NCBI GenBank assembly: GCA_903813345.2
Contig: CAIIXF020000001.1
Span: 47,693,885 to 47,757,884, forward strand
DNA length: 64,000 nt
Source: Owenia fusiformis
Taxonomy: Eukaryota > Annelida > Polychaeta > Sabellida > Oweniidae
Direction: 5' to 3'
The notes under the pieces are model-generated. The model had not been told where the DNA came from. It did no database searches and saw nothing but the letters and a program-made list of their open reading frames with translations. Position 1 is the first letter of the stretch. Every line of letters starts with the position of its first letter. This document shows, piece by piece, positions 12,240 through 24,258 of the stretch. The position numbers and the translations under genes are program-made.

Positions 12240-12780
12240 TTTTTTTAGATATTTAATCAAATATGCAGAAGCTGTTGAAGATTAAAGGCATAAATGTTTC
12301 ATTAAGATATATCCCGTATCCTGATTTTGAGGTTTCCATATCCAACCTCCATATCTCCGGCTCCCGGGCATATTTTCCCGCTTTAAAAAAATTGAAAATA
12401 AATCGCAAAAAAAGTTGAAAAAAACAATTTTGAAATAAATGTGAAAAAAATTTGAAAAAAAAATTTTGAGACAAAAATTGAAAAAAAATATGCATATTAT
12501 GTCCCTCTGGATAAACCCCACATCCAAAACCTCCCAGTACATAACCCCTAAAACCAAAAAGTGGGCCCAAATTTTGAAATTTTGAGGCCCATTTTCTTCA
12601 AAATTTGGCCTGAAATTAAAAAATAAGGCCTTACAAGCCCCAGTAATGACCAAAGAGGACCATTTTTTAGGGTCTGAAGGCCTTTTTTGGCCCAAAACTT
12701 TTTTTGGGCCCAATTTTTTTTCTGGGCCCACCCTAGGGGGGGGGGCGGGCCCCCCTAATCCGCCAGTGTACAGTGACTAC
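12240..12780. repeat. Low-complexity repeat region, foldback-family arm and G/C homopolymers
   Basis: Contains A-rich and T-rich tracts, the isolated arm of the foldback family (12496-12552), GGCCC-rich spacer sequence and a G9/C6 homopolymer pair near 12735-12760. Minus-strand open frames here are Phe- or Lys-rich by-products of the tracts and are not called. Confidence 0.5.
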
Positions 12781-13910
12781 TACTTGGGGGACTTGGCTTA
12801 ACAAGTCTAAGTAACATTAATGTTTGGCCAAAATACTATATCTTCCTTCTAAAAATTAAATGAATTGAGACATTTGTAAGGGAATACACCATTGTTATGG
12901 AAACTATGTGCTTTTCAAAAATCACCAAATGTTTCCCCGATTCTGTTCTTTGCTAAAACCGTTATAAACCCATCGGCTATTTTAGAGAAATTCTTGATAG
13001 TACTGTTACGTAATCTATTAATCAAGTCATTATCGCAGGTATTACGTAATATGATAATTGAGTGTGTATCAAATGGGATCATATTCGGAGTCTGGACTCG
13101 CAGAGTAAAACTTCATTGATTTAAGAAAGTCCTTTTGCAATCTAATATGTTTATTATAGACTCGAACCAGGGTTTGACTCAGTTATGAGCGCAATCAGAG
13201 TTTTATGTACCTAGTAGGCACAATTAATAACTTTATGAAATGCGATAAGTCGACACATAAGATAAGAGAGATCACTTCAAACTAAGAGAGTTATCTCTTG
13301 TCACATAGCTTCTATTTTGGACAGGTCTTAACACAAAGTACGCATGCCGGCAAGTTATATCATGTACCTTAATATAACAATTACGCATGTATTTTTTATG
13401 ACACTACTTATGATGAAATCTTTCGAATTCACGGGATGCCGATACTTTGCACTGTTCTAACATACATGTAAATGTTGAAGTGTTTTCTCAGGTATCATTT
13501 TGATCTATTGACACCCACATACGTGTGTTTTAATAGTTTTACATATCAAAACAGGTGTTACGTTTTTTCTAACCCACGGGGGCGCAATTGAAATTAAAAG
13601 AACCCAAAGCATCCTCGTTCTCGCCAACGGAGCAATTAAAAACACCAAACTGCTACCACATTGACTTTGTATAGGTTAAACGAGGTCCCACTTTTCAGTT
13701 TTTGTCTAAATTGCATGAGCTAATGTGATTTGTTTTCTGTTATTCAAAATGTTATGGATTATTTCAGAATTTCCCTAATGCCCTTAGCAAGTGATAAGCC
13801 TCATAATTCGATACCTCATAAATTTCGCCAATTTCTAAAAGGTTTCTAAACTACTAAGACAAAAAGCTGTTACTGGCCTCCTAGACTTCCACTAACGCGA
13901 TCATCTGTTC
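12781..13910. other. Intergenic, no gene recognised
   Basis: No supported gene. The short plus-strand frame at 12892-13119 has no family features. Confidence 0.4.
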
Positions 13911-14247
13911 CAGTGTAAAAGGGTAGGAGGTTCTCTCAAATTATGGTCCTACTCTCCATTGATTTATATGGTGACCTAAATACAACACTTTCCTTATTAT
14001 CTTATACACAATCAGGGCCAATAAGGGCCGTTTAGAAAGGGGACCATAATCCCCACGGGACCATAATTATTTCTTTCACACCGGTGTAAAGGGGTAGGTG
14101 GTCCTATCAAATTTTGGTCCTACTCTCCATTGATTTATATGGTGACCTAAATACAACCCTTTCCCTTATTATCTTATACACAATCAGGGCCAATAAGGGC
14201 CGGGGGACCATAATCCCCAGGGGATCAGAATTATTTCTTTCACACCG
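13911..14247. repeat. Two-copy tandem repeat, about 171-bp unit
   Basis: Unit 1 (from 13911) and unit 2 (from about 14082) share long blocks such as CTCCATTGATTTATATGGTG and CAATCAGGGCCAATAAGGGC at roughly 95% identity by eye. Each unit also carries GGACCATAATCCCC-type short inverted sequence at its end. It is a recent local duplication. Confidence 0.85.
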
Positions 14248-15650
14248 TACTCGCGGACTGTGTTCCTGCCACCCGGACCACGAGTCCCACAATGCGAATA
14301 TGAGGCAAATATTCTAAATGAAAGTCAATAATATCTATATGCACATGTAGGAAGTTATCTCAGTTAGATATCCGACTTTGGACATTATTATTAATAATTA
14401 CCAAGATAGTGTCTAAATGGATTCTCAATGTTTAAGTCGTGTTAGAAAATAGTTCCAACGGGCTTTAAAAACTTAGCGAGCGGGTGTGACATCATTACAC
14501 TTCCTGTCGTGTATTTCGGAGTTTCGTTTACGAGCCAGCGTCAATTGAATGGAATTGTCAGGAGCAAGTTATATGTCTCCGTGACATTAAGTTTTCACGC
14601 CATCAGCAACGAAATCATTTCTGATCGGCATCTATTTATCCATTAACGTCAATCAGACGCGTGCAAAGTCAATTAATGATAAATCACATCCCGTTAATTA
14701 ATATATATGTCGGTAAGGTACAGTATGACCAGAGGATAGTGTCTCAGGCACACTTTGTACATGCAAATAACATAGATGTTCGTACAGCATGCGAATGACA
14801 ACAAAGGGCAATATTACACAGCCCGGATAATAACGTAACAGCCGATGCGATGACTATAACACTACTGTAGTATGGCAATATGAAATCAGTTTAAGTACAC
14901 GGTTTGTTAAAATATTTCGTACATGTCAAATAATTCGTTTCCCTTTTTACTGTATAATTTATTTCTAATGGTACTCCTTTGGGAAAACATTCATAAGTTA
15001 ATTTGGACAAATACATGGTCCATTTCATTAGTTTTTTATCAATTAAAATCACATACACATATTTGCATAACTGTGATAAAGACCTACTTGAAGGATGATA
15101 TCAGCCAACTTTTGTCATTTACACAGATAAGTTAGTTTGATATGATTAATGTTACTTGTATCTTCATCATGTCTTAGCTTCTTCAGTATATACATGTTCT
15201 TTGACATGCATTTAACACACTTTAAGGCTATCGTAATTATTGATTTGGAATTTGTATTTGCAATGGTGCAATATTATATGGACAAATATAAACATTTGTA
15301 AAACAGACTTTTCGTAATTTTTGAATTGGATCTTGTAGTGTAGTTTGGCTACCACATGTGTGAGCTCTCGTATGTTGATGCTTATTTGCTTTGTTGTTTA
15401 TGAAGCATGGACTCAAAATAAACATTCGACTGAAACCCTCAAAAGTACAAAAAGTCACAGATATATACAGCCCATTCTTTAAACAAAATTGTTTTAAACT
15501 CAGAACTCAACCACGGTACTAGTGTGACATCTATTGATTGAAGGAAATTTTATTGATACAAAGTAGATTCCAAAATAAAAGTGAAAGTTTGGAAATGGGC
15601 ACTGTGATGGTACAATTAATATCAACATGGTTTAATGTCAACATCGTACT
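14248..15650. other. Intergenic; includes a less AT-rich block at 14460-14700
   Basis: No gene recognised. The block at about 14460-14700 (CGTGTATTTCGGAGTTTCGT region) is more balanced in composition and lacks repeat features, so it could be conserved regulatory DNA of a neighbouring developmental gene. That is only a suggestion. Confidence 0.3.
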
Positions 15651-15668
15651 CCCCGAATGAGAATGGCC

Positions 15669-15765
15669 TTCGAGGCTGTCATACCCTGCGCCCAGAGTCT
15701 AGTTACAAACTACCGAAGACGAATCTCTCTTTTAAGAAGCGAATTCGAATGCATGTAAAAGGTAA
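15669..15765 (-). repeat. Short dispersed repeat, TACCCT-ended family (copy 1)
   Basis: Read on the minus strand this matches the family at 34630-34720: TTCG...CTTC, then AGAGAG.TTCGTCTTC, then GTAGTTTGTAACTAGACTCT and a GCAGGGTA end. The ends form a short inverted repeat (TACCCT/AGGGTA). Family copies: 15669, 34630, 45367, 53480 and 58060. Confidence 0.65.
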
Positions 15766-15826
15766 CTTAAGGTTGTCAATGGATGGCGAAAATCCAGTGG
15801 CTGTACATCTAAGAATTCTTCAAGAT

Positions 15827-16741
15827 ACTTATGACGTACACGGACCTGGGGACAATTAGAGAAATACGGCCTAATGTCACCTTTAAACGTTAATACCCGC
15901 CTAAGTAAAAAACCTAAGCATGTGTTTCATATATCATTTTGAAGCATTTTTATGCGTGTTACAGTGATACTATTTTTGCTCGAAAATTTCGATGTGATCT
16001 GCCATTTGTTTAAAGTTAAAACTACCCCAACATCGAAAAATACGTTGTAAGACGTAACACTTTACCCTTAACCGGTTCGTTGGAATTAGGATAACTTTTG
16101 AAATAATAATCAGAATCCCATGAAATTTTCACATTTTGTTCAATTGACCATGTGTATTTATGACGTCATAATTGCCTAACGGCTACAATTCAAATTTTCT
16201 TATTTGGACGCTTGCTACAATTTTTAAAATTATGTAAGGTTTTTCATTCGAAGGGGACAAGCGATAAGTTTACCTTAATTTGACCTTCTTATTTAGATTT
16301 GATTTGAATGAAAAATTAACTGCACAATATTGTCACGGCGAAATTTACAAAACAATAACCGGATTGTTTATTTTGGAAATAATATTAAAATAAGAGCTGA
16401 TTTTCGAGACTTGAAAAAATGTGACGCACCGTTTTTTTACCCCAAATTCCATACATATCAATTTTCACGAACGTCCCAAGTGGATTTCCCGACCGTTTTT
16501 CAAAATTCAAAATCATTTTAGAAATATTGTCCTCGAGATCTTGCTACCCTGTGAATTTTATCGTGATAAGATAAGGATAAAGGATTTTATTTTGAGGTTG
16601 ACTAAACTTGAAAAAAATGTGACGCTCGTCGATTTTGACGTTGTAATGCTGTTTGCGCCCTATACTGCTCATTGTTTTGTTTTGGTATTTTGACGCCATA
16701 ATGTTACCCTAATTGTCCCCAGTTTCGTGCGACGTGTAACT
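15827..16741. mobile_element. 0.9-kb TIR element (copy 1)
   Basis: The ends carry CTGGGGACAATT (15846-15857) and its perfect inverse AATTGTCCCCAG (16711-16722). Imperfect pairing extends outward through ACGT.GCA.G to about 25 bp. A homologous copy with the same boundaries and almost the same length (915 versus 916 bp) lies at 51400-52315. The interior is non-coding with scattered frames only, so this is a non-autonomous DNA transposon. Superfamily not assigned, because no target-site duplication is clear. Confidence 0.8.
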
Positions 16742-17563
16742 CCAATTTCTTGAAATGGAATCTTTGAACATGTAAATTAAGGAATACAATGTAGAGAAAA
16801 TTTATATTAAAGGCAGAATCAGATCTAGCAATTACTTTGCTTACTTTGGTGCTCCACAAAATCGTTTCAATTTTAGAATATTTTGGGCTCAAAGATCCTT
16901 TGTCATGTCTATTTTCTAAAAAATACCCCAAGTATATACTTTATTTGAGGAAAACTAAAGAGTTTTACAAATAATGAAAACATCTGTCTTTTAAGAATGG
17001 TTACCATAACGGTTACAATTCTTATTATTTGGGAGAATCTAAATATTTTCCCCCCATTTTTGCACTTTGAATCTTAAATAACTTCACCAACTGACAACAT
17101 ATCACGGATCTTTTGGGAGATATTATATCTGAGCTTGTAAGAAACACATGGTAGATCAATTGTACATATCTGATTCCTCTAAGTGCCATCTATATAGATT
17201 CTTAAGGCAGTTAGTACCCCACCCAAAGGAGAAACTATATCAGCAGCTAGTTTCAGCGCAAAGAAGAATTTTGATATCAACACCGTGCATACACTCTCAA
17301 AGCACGGTGTTCAAACGAGACGAATTGACATCCACCATGTATTCTTTCAATTCGCTGATATTTGAGGTACTGTTCAATAGAGTCTTTTCCATATAGCTTT
17401 GAAATCTCGGTAAACCTTCGTTTTAATGAGATTTTAGGAGATCTGCATTTTTACAATTAAAGACCCATGCTGCCATCTATTTTCCCATTTATATAGAAAA
17501 TGGTCAATGATTGGCACCTCAAGGAAATGAAATAATGAACTGCTGAGTAAAGAATATCTAAAT
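16742..17563. other. Intergenic, no gene recognised
   Basis: No supported gene. It separates the TIR element from the 3' end of the SVWC-ShKT gene, whose AATAAA on the minus strand is at 17564-17569. Confidence 0.4.
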
Positions 17564-17569
17564 ATTTAT
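17564..17569 (-). terminator. Polyadenylation signal AATAAA for the SVWC-ShKT gene
   Basis: AATAAA on the minus strand, about 197 nt downstream of the TAA at 17766-17768. It is the first good hexamer after the stop. Confidence 0.5.
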
Positions 17570-17765
17570 TGATTCAACAACTTTACATTCAGTTACACGA
17601 TATATGAAATAAACATAGTAAAATCATTTATAAAATATATATACATATATAATTGTATATGGACGGAAATAAGATCCTGATATTCTTTTAAGTGTCTATA
17701 GCACGGTTGATTGTCCTGCACACATACTGTAGTAGTAGTCTGTCATCATTGAATTGACCAGCCTG

Positions 17766-20502
17766 TTAGCAGAACCTGAAAAGGTTTAAATAATTTATGT
17801 ATAATGTAATTGAAAACCCAGAAACGTCTGTAAGAGAGCTTTCGGTTAATTATTCATAAACAATGTCAACTACATATGGTATGAATATTCGATTGAAATA
17901 AATACTCAAATCGTTGTTCTTTTCTTCAACAACGCTAATTTTGCCCCACACTTTTTATTTTGCAATATATACATGCCTTTACACTGAGTAGTAGCATTAC
18001 ACTAACATTTCACTTATCATCACGTTTAGTTTAATTTTTCAGTTTATCTTTTCCAACCATTTCTATTGACAATTAAATCATTTGCAATTTCTTAAATGAT
18101 TTTCTAATTGTGATTGTGAAGTAACTTACAAACAAACCAAACTGACAAAACCGTCAGTGAAAGCTGTGAATGTAAAATCAGAATATCACCTATGGCATGA
18201 CATGAAATTTAAGAAAAATAGTGACCATTTTTCAGGTTACAATTTGCTCCGCTGAACCCGATACATCATTTTCAAGATGGTTGGCGAGATGTATCATGCT
18301 TTTCCTGTGAAGTGTAGTGTATTTCCTGTGTACTGTATATTGCAAATTAAAGGTTTTAGGGCAACATTAGCTTAATTGAACGATCTGTACATTTTATACT
18401 TTTACGTTGTTTACATATAGGCTCGCTTGATGTAAGCGAAATATTCCTTACCCACAGGTCAGCTGACAGAACTCGCTAGTGAAGTTATAGAGGTTTGAGG
18501 TAGAAGAACAGCCACCCAGGACGTTCCATATGGTGCATGAATAGTTGGACGAGATGTCGTAACATGCTGTTGAGCATAAAATAAAACTGGTTATAATTTT
18601 CTGAAACTATCTGATATGTATACGATATTATGTAATACGACAAAGAACAGTGAGATTTAGGCCGTGCTAACAAAAATACTCATACTAGACTACACTATCT
18701 TGTCTTGCCTCAAGACTGTAGACCTGACTCTTATCTAAACAAACATTCTTGTAATCACAGTCTGACCACATGTGCTGCCCTCCAGATCACCTGAAGTTAT
18801 TAGAGTAGATAGTCTATGGTTTTGATATGCATTATGATCTTTCTTACCTGGAAATGTTGGCGCAACGACAGGCTCTCTATCAGAACACTCCAAGACGGGG
18901 CAGCATCCCGGAAATGCTTGGGCAGTGTCGGCTGTCTCTTCGCAGTTAGTGGTGTCTGGGTTCTCATTCACCCCCAGCTCCTGGCACCTAAATTCGACAG
19001 TTTTAAGAGTCATTGTAACAGCTTAACGATGGGAGGTGAATTTTGAATTAATAGTGGACGTACAATGTTCGATATCCGTTATGACATATTTTATGTTGAA
19101 GAATTCAAAAATACAGTATTAGCATCGATATACAATGGTTTTTCTTTAGAAAGCGAAAACCTACGTGTGTGAGATGACAAAGTTGGCTGCAACTCCATGA
19201 AAACAAATGTATCTGTCACAAGATCCTGATGCAGTGGACCATTCGTCCAGATGAGTTCTTTCTGCTCCGGTACCATCGGTGCATCCAGTGCCTGAAAGGG
19301 TCATATGGGTCGTTAAAGGAAAGCTTTTGTGTCACTACACGTTCTTATACACACTATATTGTATTTGTAATTGTTGGCACTTGGCATAGATGCAGTAAAA
19401 AAACTGAACAATTCATTTGATGTAATATTTCTGTGATAAGCAATTCTTGACTTTGGAATTCATCATTCAACTGTACTATACGTGTGTATTATATAATTGA
19501 TATCATAGCTAGAGAACAATAGAATTATTGATTTATATATTTACAAATGCTTATGGAAAATAAATCTAATAGTACCCCCATGAATGTGGGGGTGTTTTGC
19601 CTTTTTCTTATTTTTGACATTCAGTGATAGCAAAACTCCCCCACAAATGTTAGCCATTAAAATCTTGTAGTTGGACAAAATGATGGACATATACCTCGAT
19701 ATAAATGCTGAATAAATGCCGATATGAAGCATTGTTTCCAGTATAATAATTGGGAAAAGTGTTTTGTAAAGGAAAACAAGAGAATGCATTGGTAAGGAAA
19801 ATGCTAACATAAGAGCTGATTTTCATCTTCAATTCATCAAGGTGTCCAAGTAAAAATTGGTGGACAATAGGAACATTTTCAAGACCCAGATATAAATGCT
19901 GAAAAAAAGGCAGATATGCAGCATTGTTTCCAGTAATCAATCTCTTATTACATCGATAAAAGTGTTTTGCCAAATAGAAAACTGCTGACATAGTTCAGAT
20001 TTTCATCTTTAAGGTATCCAACTACACAATTTGGAATTGGTTTCAGCTGTGGGTGAGGTTTGCCTTATCAAAGCAAAAAATTAAAAAAGCAAACCGAACC
20101 CACGTTTATGGCCTGGGGGTAATCTAATAGCTGACATTTTATATATGCTTTTTTCTTTGGGATGTTCATCTGTCGTGAATGATGACTTAATTACAGACAG
20201 GTATTTCGATTGTTATTTCGACCTTGTGGTATGAACAGTCTTGAGATAAAATGCACATCCATATAATATCTTCATATCAACAATTGGCAATAACAAAAAC
20301 AATGCAGTTTCAACGTCTGTTTTGATTATGAAAGTCGAGTAAACGGCTTACCTTCACCCAGTTTCTCCTTAAAGACGATATAGTTGAGAGCGTCAGAGTT
20401 AATCAGCGTCGACGTGATAAAACAAAGGACAACGCTGAACCATGTTGTATTAGAAAGAATGTCTTTCCATCTCCACGGTCGTTTCGACCTTACTGCCGCC
20501 AT
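17766..20502 (-). CDS. Secreted SVWC-ShKT two-domain protein, 5 exons, 180 aa
   Basis: Exons, in transcript order: 20502-20352, 19291-19165, 18987-18848, 18566-18452, 17775-17766. Donors and acceptors are GT/AG and phases (1, 2, 1, 2) match at every junction. Residues 1-38 have a basic start and a hydrophobic run (WFSVVLCFITSTL), a probable signal peptide. Residues 54-127 carry eight Cys (54, 75, 80, 94, 108, 121, 122, 127) in the spacing of single-domain von Willebrand factor C proteins, ending in a PGCCPxxEC signature. Residues 141-180 carry six Cys (141, 150, 159, 173, 177, 180) in the ShKT pattern, ending CQLTCGFC with the stop directly after the last Cys. SVWC proteins such as insect Vago are secreted and responsive to infection or nutrition; ShKT domains often block potassium channels or mediate binding. 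The role here is inferred as extracellular signalling or defence. Neighbouring gene on the same strand is also a secreted protein. Confidence 0.85.
19650..20030. repeat. Two-copy tandem duplication (about 191 bp) inside intron 1 of the SVWC-ShKT gene
   Basis: The block ATAAATGCTGAATAAATGCC...GCATTGTTTCCAGTA at 19701 recurs at 19892, followed in both copies by AAAAGTGTTTTG and GATTTTCATCTT. The copies have diverged considerably. Non-coding. Confidence 0.7.
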
Positions 20503-20520
20503 CTTGGATTATATTTCGCC

Positions 20521-21730
20521 TTTGCTTTATATATAAGTAACGTATTAAGGTCAAAGTACGAAAGCTGTATAAACTTAGTGGATAAGACCCATAAGTACTT
20601 TGTAAGTTCTATGACTGCACTTAATAACCATTTCAGTGTTCAATTTTACCCTTAATCATGTTTCTCTTTATTTTGTAAACGCTCGTCCATTCAAATTTGT
20701 CATCAAGACCAATATAGGAGAGATTTCTGATAACATGAAAAGTCACGAGCTTTGTATTACTGTTATTCCAGGAATTGTTCAAATCAAATATGCATTTATT
20801 CACACAGCAATCGATTTTTCTTGGCATTGTACATTCGTATTTATATTGAACAATTGGAGGTTATGTAACCACACACTGTTTCTTATCACGGCAACCTACC
20901 ACAATGTTCCCGTTCTTTTCCGTGTATAGTTTTACAATAACAGATATCTATAAAATTTCAAAAGTGTCAAAAATGTTTTTGTGATCTAGATTTAAAATTT
21001 GTCAAAATAGGAATACCGTTAACAAGAAATATAAAGTTTATCTTACAATGATTCTTTCATATAAATGATGGACAAACAAATATACCCGGCGGCCTCTTGG
21101 TGTCTACTTTGTGATGAACTTGATGTCAGTAAAAATGCATGAACCGTTGCTATAATTTGTTTTAAAAAGATAACTGTTAATTATTTGGAAAACACTCGTT
21201 AATTAGATAATACAAATACTCTATACTAAAGTCCACCCTTATTCTACCTGTTAATATCAAATTTAACTCCACTAATACCCCAACAGGTCGTACTACACAC
21301 ATTACTAATGGCGTAAGTAGTTAAAGAATTCCGATTTATGTCACTTTAAATAAAAGCTGGTTTATATTTGAAACAAGGCACTAACACGCAAAATGCACAG
21401 CTCGGACGCCAACCGCTTTCACAAAATATGGACACGAGAATGATATGTAGAAAATAAATACTAGGCGCATTTGACATTTTTTGTTATCCTATATATATTG
21501 TCTTACTTTTAATAAAAAGTTTGCGACTCATTAATGTTGGTAAACAAATCTCTCCAATCGATCATGAATAATCGATATGTCACTGTATTTGTTGCATAGA
21601 AATGTAGAATAATTTTATTTTATTTTTAATTTGAATCATTATTCTAAACTTGTCTGGAGTAAGCATTGTTGTCAATATCACCATATTTAGTCACTTTAGA
21701 TCTCTAAAAGGTCTACATACACTTTAAGCT
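20521..21730. other. Intergenic between two secreted-protein genes, likely promoter of the SVWC-ShKT gene
   Basis: No coding frame supported. The stretch next to 20502 is the 5' flank of the SVWC-ShKT gene; TATATATAAG-like sequence lies at about 20530 on the plus strand. No promoter element can be fixed from sequence alone. Confidence 0.35.
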
Positions 21731-21741
21731 GTATAGGAAGT

Positions 21742-21747
21742 TTTATT
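21742..21747 (-). terminator. Polyadenylation signal AATAAA for the cationic secreted-protein gene
   Basis: AATAAA on the minus strand, 54 nt beyond the stop at 21801-21803. The spacing is normal for an animal gene with a short 3' UTR. Confidence 0.55.
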
Positions 21748-21800
21748 TCCATGCATAAACTGCATACATATTATACATTATAACACTATACTGGACATCA

Positions 21801-23530
21801 TTAACAATTTGTATTCTTTCTCCTGTAAGTGAAGGTGATTGGTCTTGGACCAGCTCCCATGATTTGCCTCTGCACCTGGCACCCGGCGCTACAATACAAG
21901 AGACAAATAAAAGCGCATGTGTAAAATGTTCACCGTCCAAAGATCAAATGATCACGTGCTGATAGAAACAGTGACAGTCACATCATGACAAGAATACTTT
22001 TTACACCAGACGTAATCCATCAACTATATATTGGTACATTATCAATTCTGCTCAACCGATGCTTCTTCACTCTCAATAAAAAACGAACACACATCCTCTT
22101 AGGTATGGTTCTACGCTACTTCATAGTGTGTCATATTCGACCGTAAATAAATAATTCCCCCATTATTATATCACTGTCATATTCCTCATTCTCTGATTGA
22201 TCTATGTGACTATGTGACTCAAATTGAGAAGAGATCGGTATTCAAAGGCTGTACACATGACTATGAAATATCAAATGATATTCATCCTCCTAGGCAGGTG
22301 TCCAGAATCCGCACCTCCTTCAAAAAGAAAGAATATATTCTGGATTTTGAAGCCTTGTGATCGGAGGATGATGATATTCAACAGTTGCTACTTTGTCCAG
22401 TGTAACTTTGATTTTATAAATATCTCCAGGGAGTATATTGTTATTGCTAATTAGGCATCAATAGTTTGTTGTTCCATTAATGTGAATGAGGACTATAAAA
22501 CAAATATTAAATTATATTTTGACACTTTCACAAAATGATCCAGCTGTCCTTCGAGCTTCATGAAATACCACTTGTGAAAGATGCACAGGCATTGCCCTCA
22601 ATAGAATTAAATATTTGGTATATACATGTATATTGTTTCTCCATCAAAGAACGCCATGCCATTTTGCAAGCAGTGTTGTGCGTTGCAAGAGAAAAAGATG
22701 AATTGGATTTCCGATTGTTCTTACCTAGCAACGCCACTGTCACGTCCCAAAGTTCTCACTCTGGCTGATCTTCCATTGGGGCATGACACTGTGCACCACC
22801 ACTTCCATCTCCAAGCAGAGATATGTCCCCTTTGCTTCCAGGGGCAAACCATCAGTTTCCCGTCCTTAGTGAGGACCCTGAGCTGTGGACAATGGAATTT
22901 ATAGAATTGGACGTCATTTATCACTTTGATGACATAACTTATGAAATACTCACTTTTTGAAAAAAACTGATTAAAGAAGTCTATGCTAATAATCCAGAAT
23001 ATATATAAAGATACAAAAAGGGATAATGGAAGATAAGGGAAGATGCGAGAGATGTTTGATGACTGTCATACACATTTGCGCATGCTCAAACAAATGTTAA
23101 TGGTAACTAGTGAAGTGTCTGCTCTTGGCTTCTTCTTTGTGTTATTAGAAAACTAAATTTGCAAAGCAAGACTAAATCGTTATCAAATACATAGTACTGA
23201 TCCAAATGATAGCAATAACAATGTGCCTACATATTCTGAAGATATTATACAAATAACTGTTTTAATTTGAACTGGATCGGTACTTACACTTCCTCTTCTT
23301 GTAGTGATGACTTTAATCACGTCAGCAACATCCTCGATTATTCCAACAATTGTATCAACTTTTCCAAGAATATAAGTCTTAGGGATGGCGTCCGTAACGA
23401 GTCGTGCGGCTTGGCCTTCTACCAAATCTTCGGCAGGTGCATCTGATACAGTAACCTTGATGTCGGTGTCGGAATACCACTCGGCAGAGCAAATGCCTAC
23501 CAGGGCAAGGGAGATAAGGAGCTTCCACAT
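21801..23530 (-). CDS. Small secreted protein, acidic pro-region plus cationic Cys/Trp-rich C-terminus, 3 exons, 162 aa
   Basis: Exons, in transcript order: 23530-23288 (ends in phase 0 before GTAAGT), 22882-22725 (acceptor CCACAG, ends in phase 2 before GTAAGA), 21888-21801 (acceptor TTGTAG, ends TAA). Residues 1-16 are a clear signal peptide (MWKLLISLALVGICSA). Residues 17-79 are acidic (12 Asp/Glu, 7 Lys/Arg by my count) with a hydrophobic valine/isoleucine stretch, ending in a dibasic RR just before the exon boundary. Residues 82-162 are strongly basic (16 Lys/Arg, 2 Asp) with Cys at 94, 111, 115, 137 and 162 and a Trp cluster WRWKWWC. This layout resembles prepropeptides of antimicrobial peptides, with one exon for signal plus pro-region. 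I do not recognise the family, and the odd Cys count (five) means one is free, partners between molecules, or an exon boundary is wrong. Confidence 0.8.
22283..22370. mobile_element. Hairpin element with 8-bp target-site duplication (copy 2)
   Basis: Same family as 8300-8391: CATCCTCC/GGAGGATG ends, internal CCAGAATCC and ATTCTGGATTTTG arms. It is flanked by ATGATATT at 22275-22282 and 22371-22378. It sits in intron 2 of the cationic secreted-protein gene, so it is transcribed as part of that pre-mRNA in reverse sense. Confidence 0.8.
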
Positions 23531-24117
23531 GTTGCTACACGAAAGTTTTGATATTAATTTATTAAAATTAAAATATCTGTACTAGTGTGTAAACGGAACT
23601 GCAGCTCTCAATAAAGGATGGACAGTGTTGGTACAATGTCGACATCAACGTTGTAAAATTCAGAGGGGTCCCTATTTTGTTGTCACAGTTTACATTGTTA
23701 TAGTTACAATGCCATGGAATCTTTTCGCATTTTGAAAAAATATAAATGTTATAACTAATAAACCAAAGTTATATACGATACTATACAAAAGTTCTCAATT
23801 CTCTTTAGCAAAATGAAATAATTGACTCAAATGTGTATAAGTTTAGAAAAAAGACATGTCTATATAAAATAAGCACCGATGTCTAATTTGCTTTGGGCTT
23901 ATCAGACACAAAAAGCATGTTGAATACTTTACCTCAGGAACTTTTCTGATTTTCGTGCGAGATATGTGTTATATGACTGTGTAATAACACGTTGCCTTCA
24001 ACTTGAACGGGTGTGCTTGTCGAGTGGCTGGGATCAATTTGAATATTAGCATTCATACTAAGGCTACGAACAATCCTGAAACATGTGCAACTGACATTGC
24101 TTTTTATATTATAATCA
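23531..24117. other. Spacer with a possible minus-strand exon at about 23934-24075
   Basis: After a TTTCAG on the minus strand at about 24076 an open frame of about 47 codons runs to a stop at 23934, with the same Asn/His/Ser/Thr-rich composition as the orphan ORF upstream. It could be a 3' exon of that gene, but no matching donor was found, so it is not called. Confidence 0.25.
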
Positions 24118-24123
24118 TTTATT
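24118..24123 (-). terminator. Polyadenylation signal AATAAA for the orphan ORF
   Basis: AATAAA on the minus strand, about 136 nt after the orphan ORF stop. Supports that ORF as a complete single-exon gene end. Confidence 0.4.
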
Positions 24124-24258
24124 AAAATAACTTGACAAAGCTTGTTGAAAACTATATATATTAAGAACATTTTCGATAACTCGTTATCAACGCCATCAAT
24201 CGACTAGTTCAATGCAGCCTGTTCAATGCAAGACAAGATTGTTGACCACTCAGTATGG

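Noticed and set aside
12253-12731. Phe/Lys-rich minus-strand frames
   Set aside because: Produced by A/T-rich and GGGCCC-rich low-complexity sequence.
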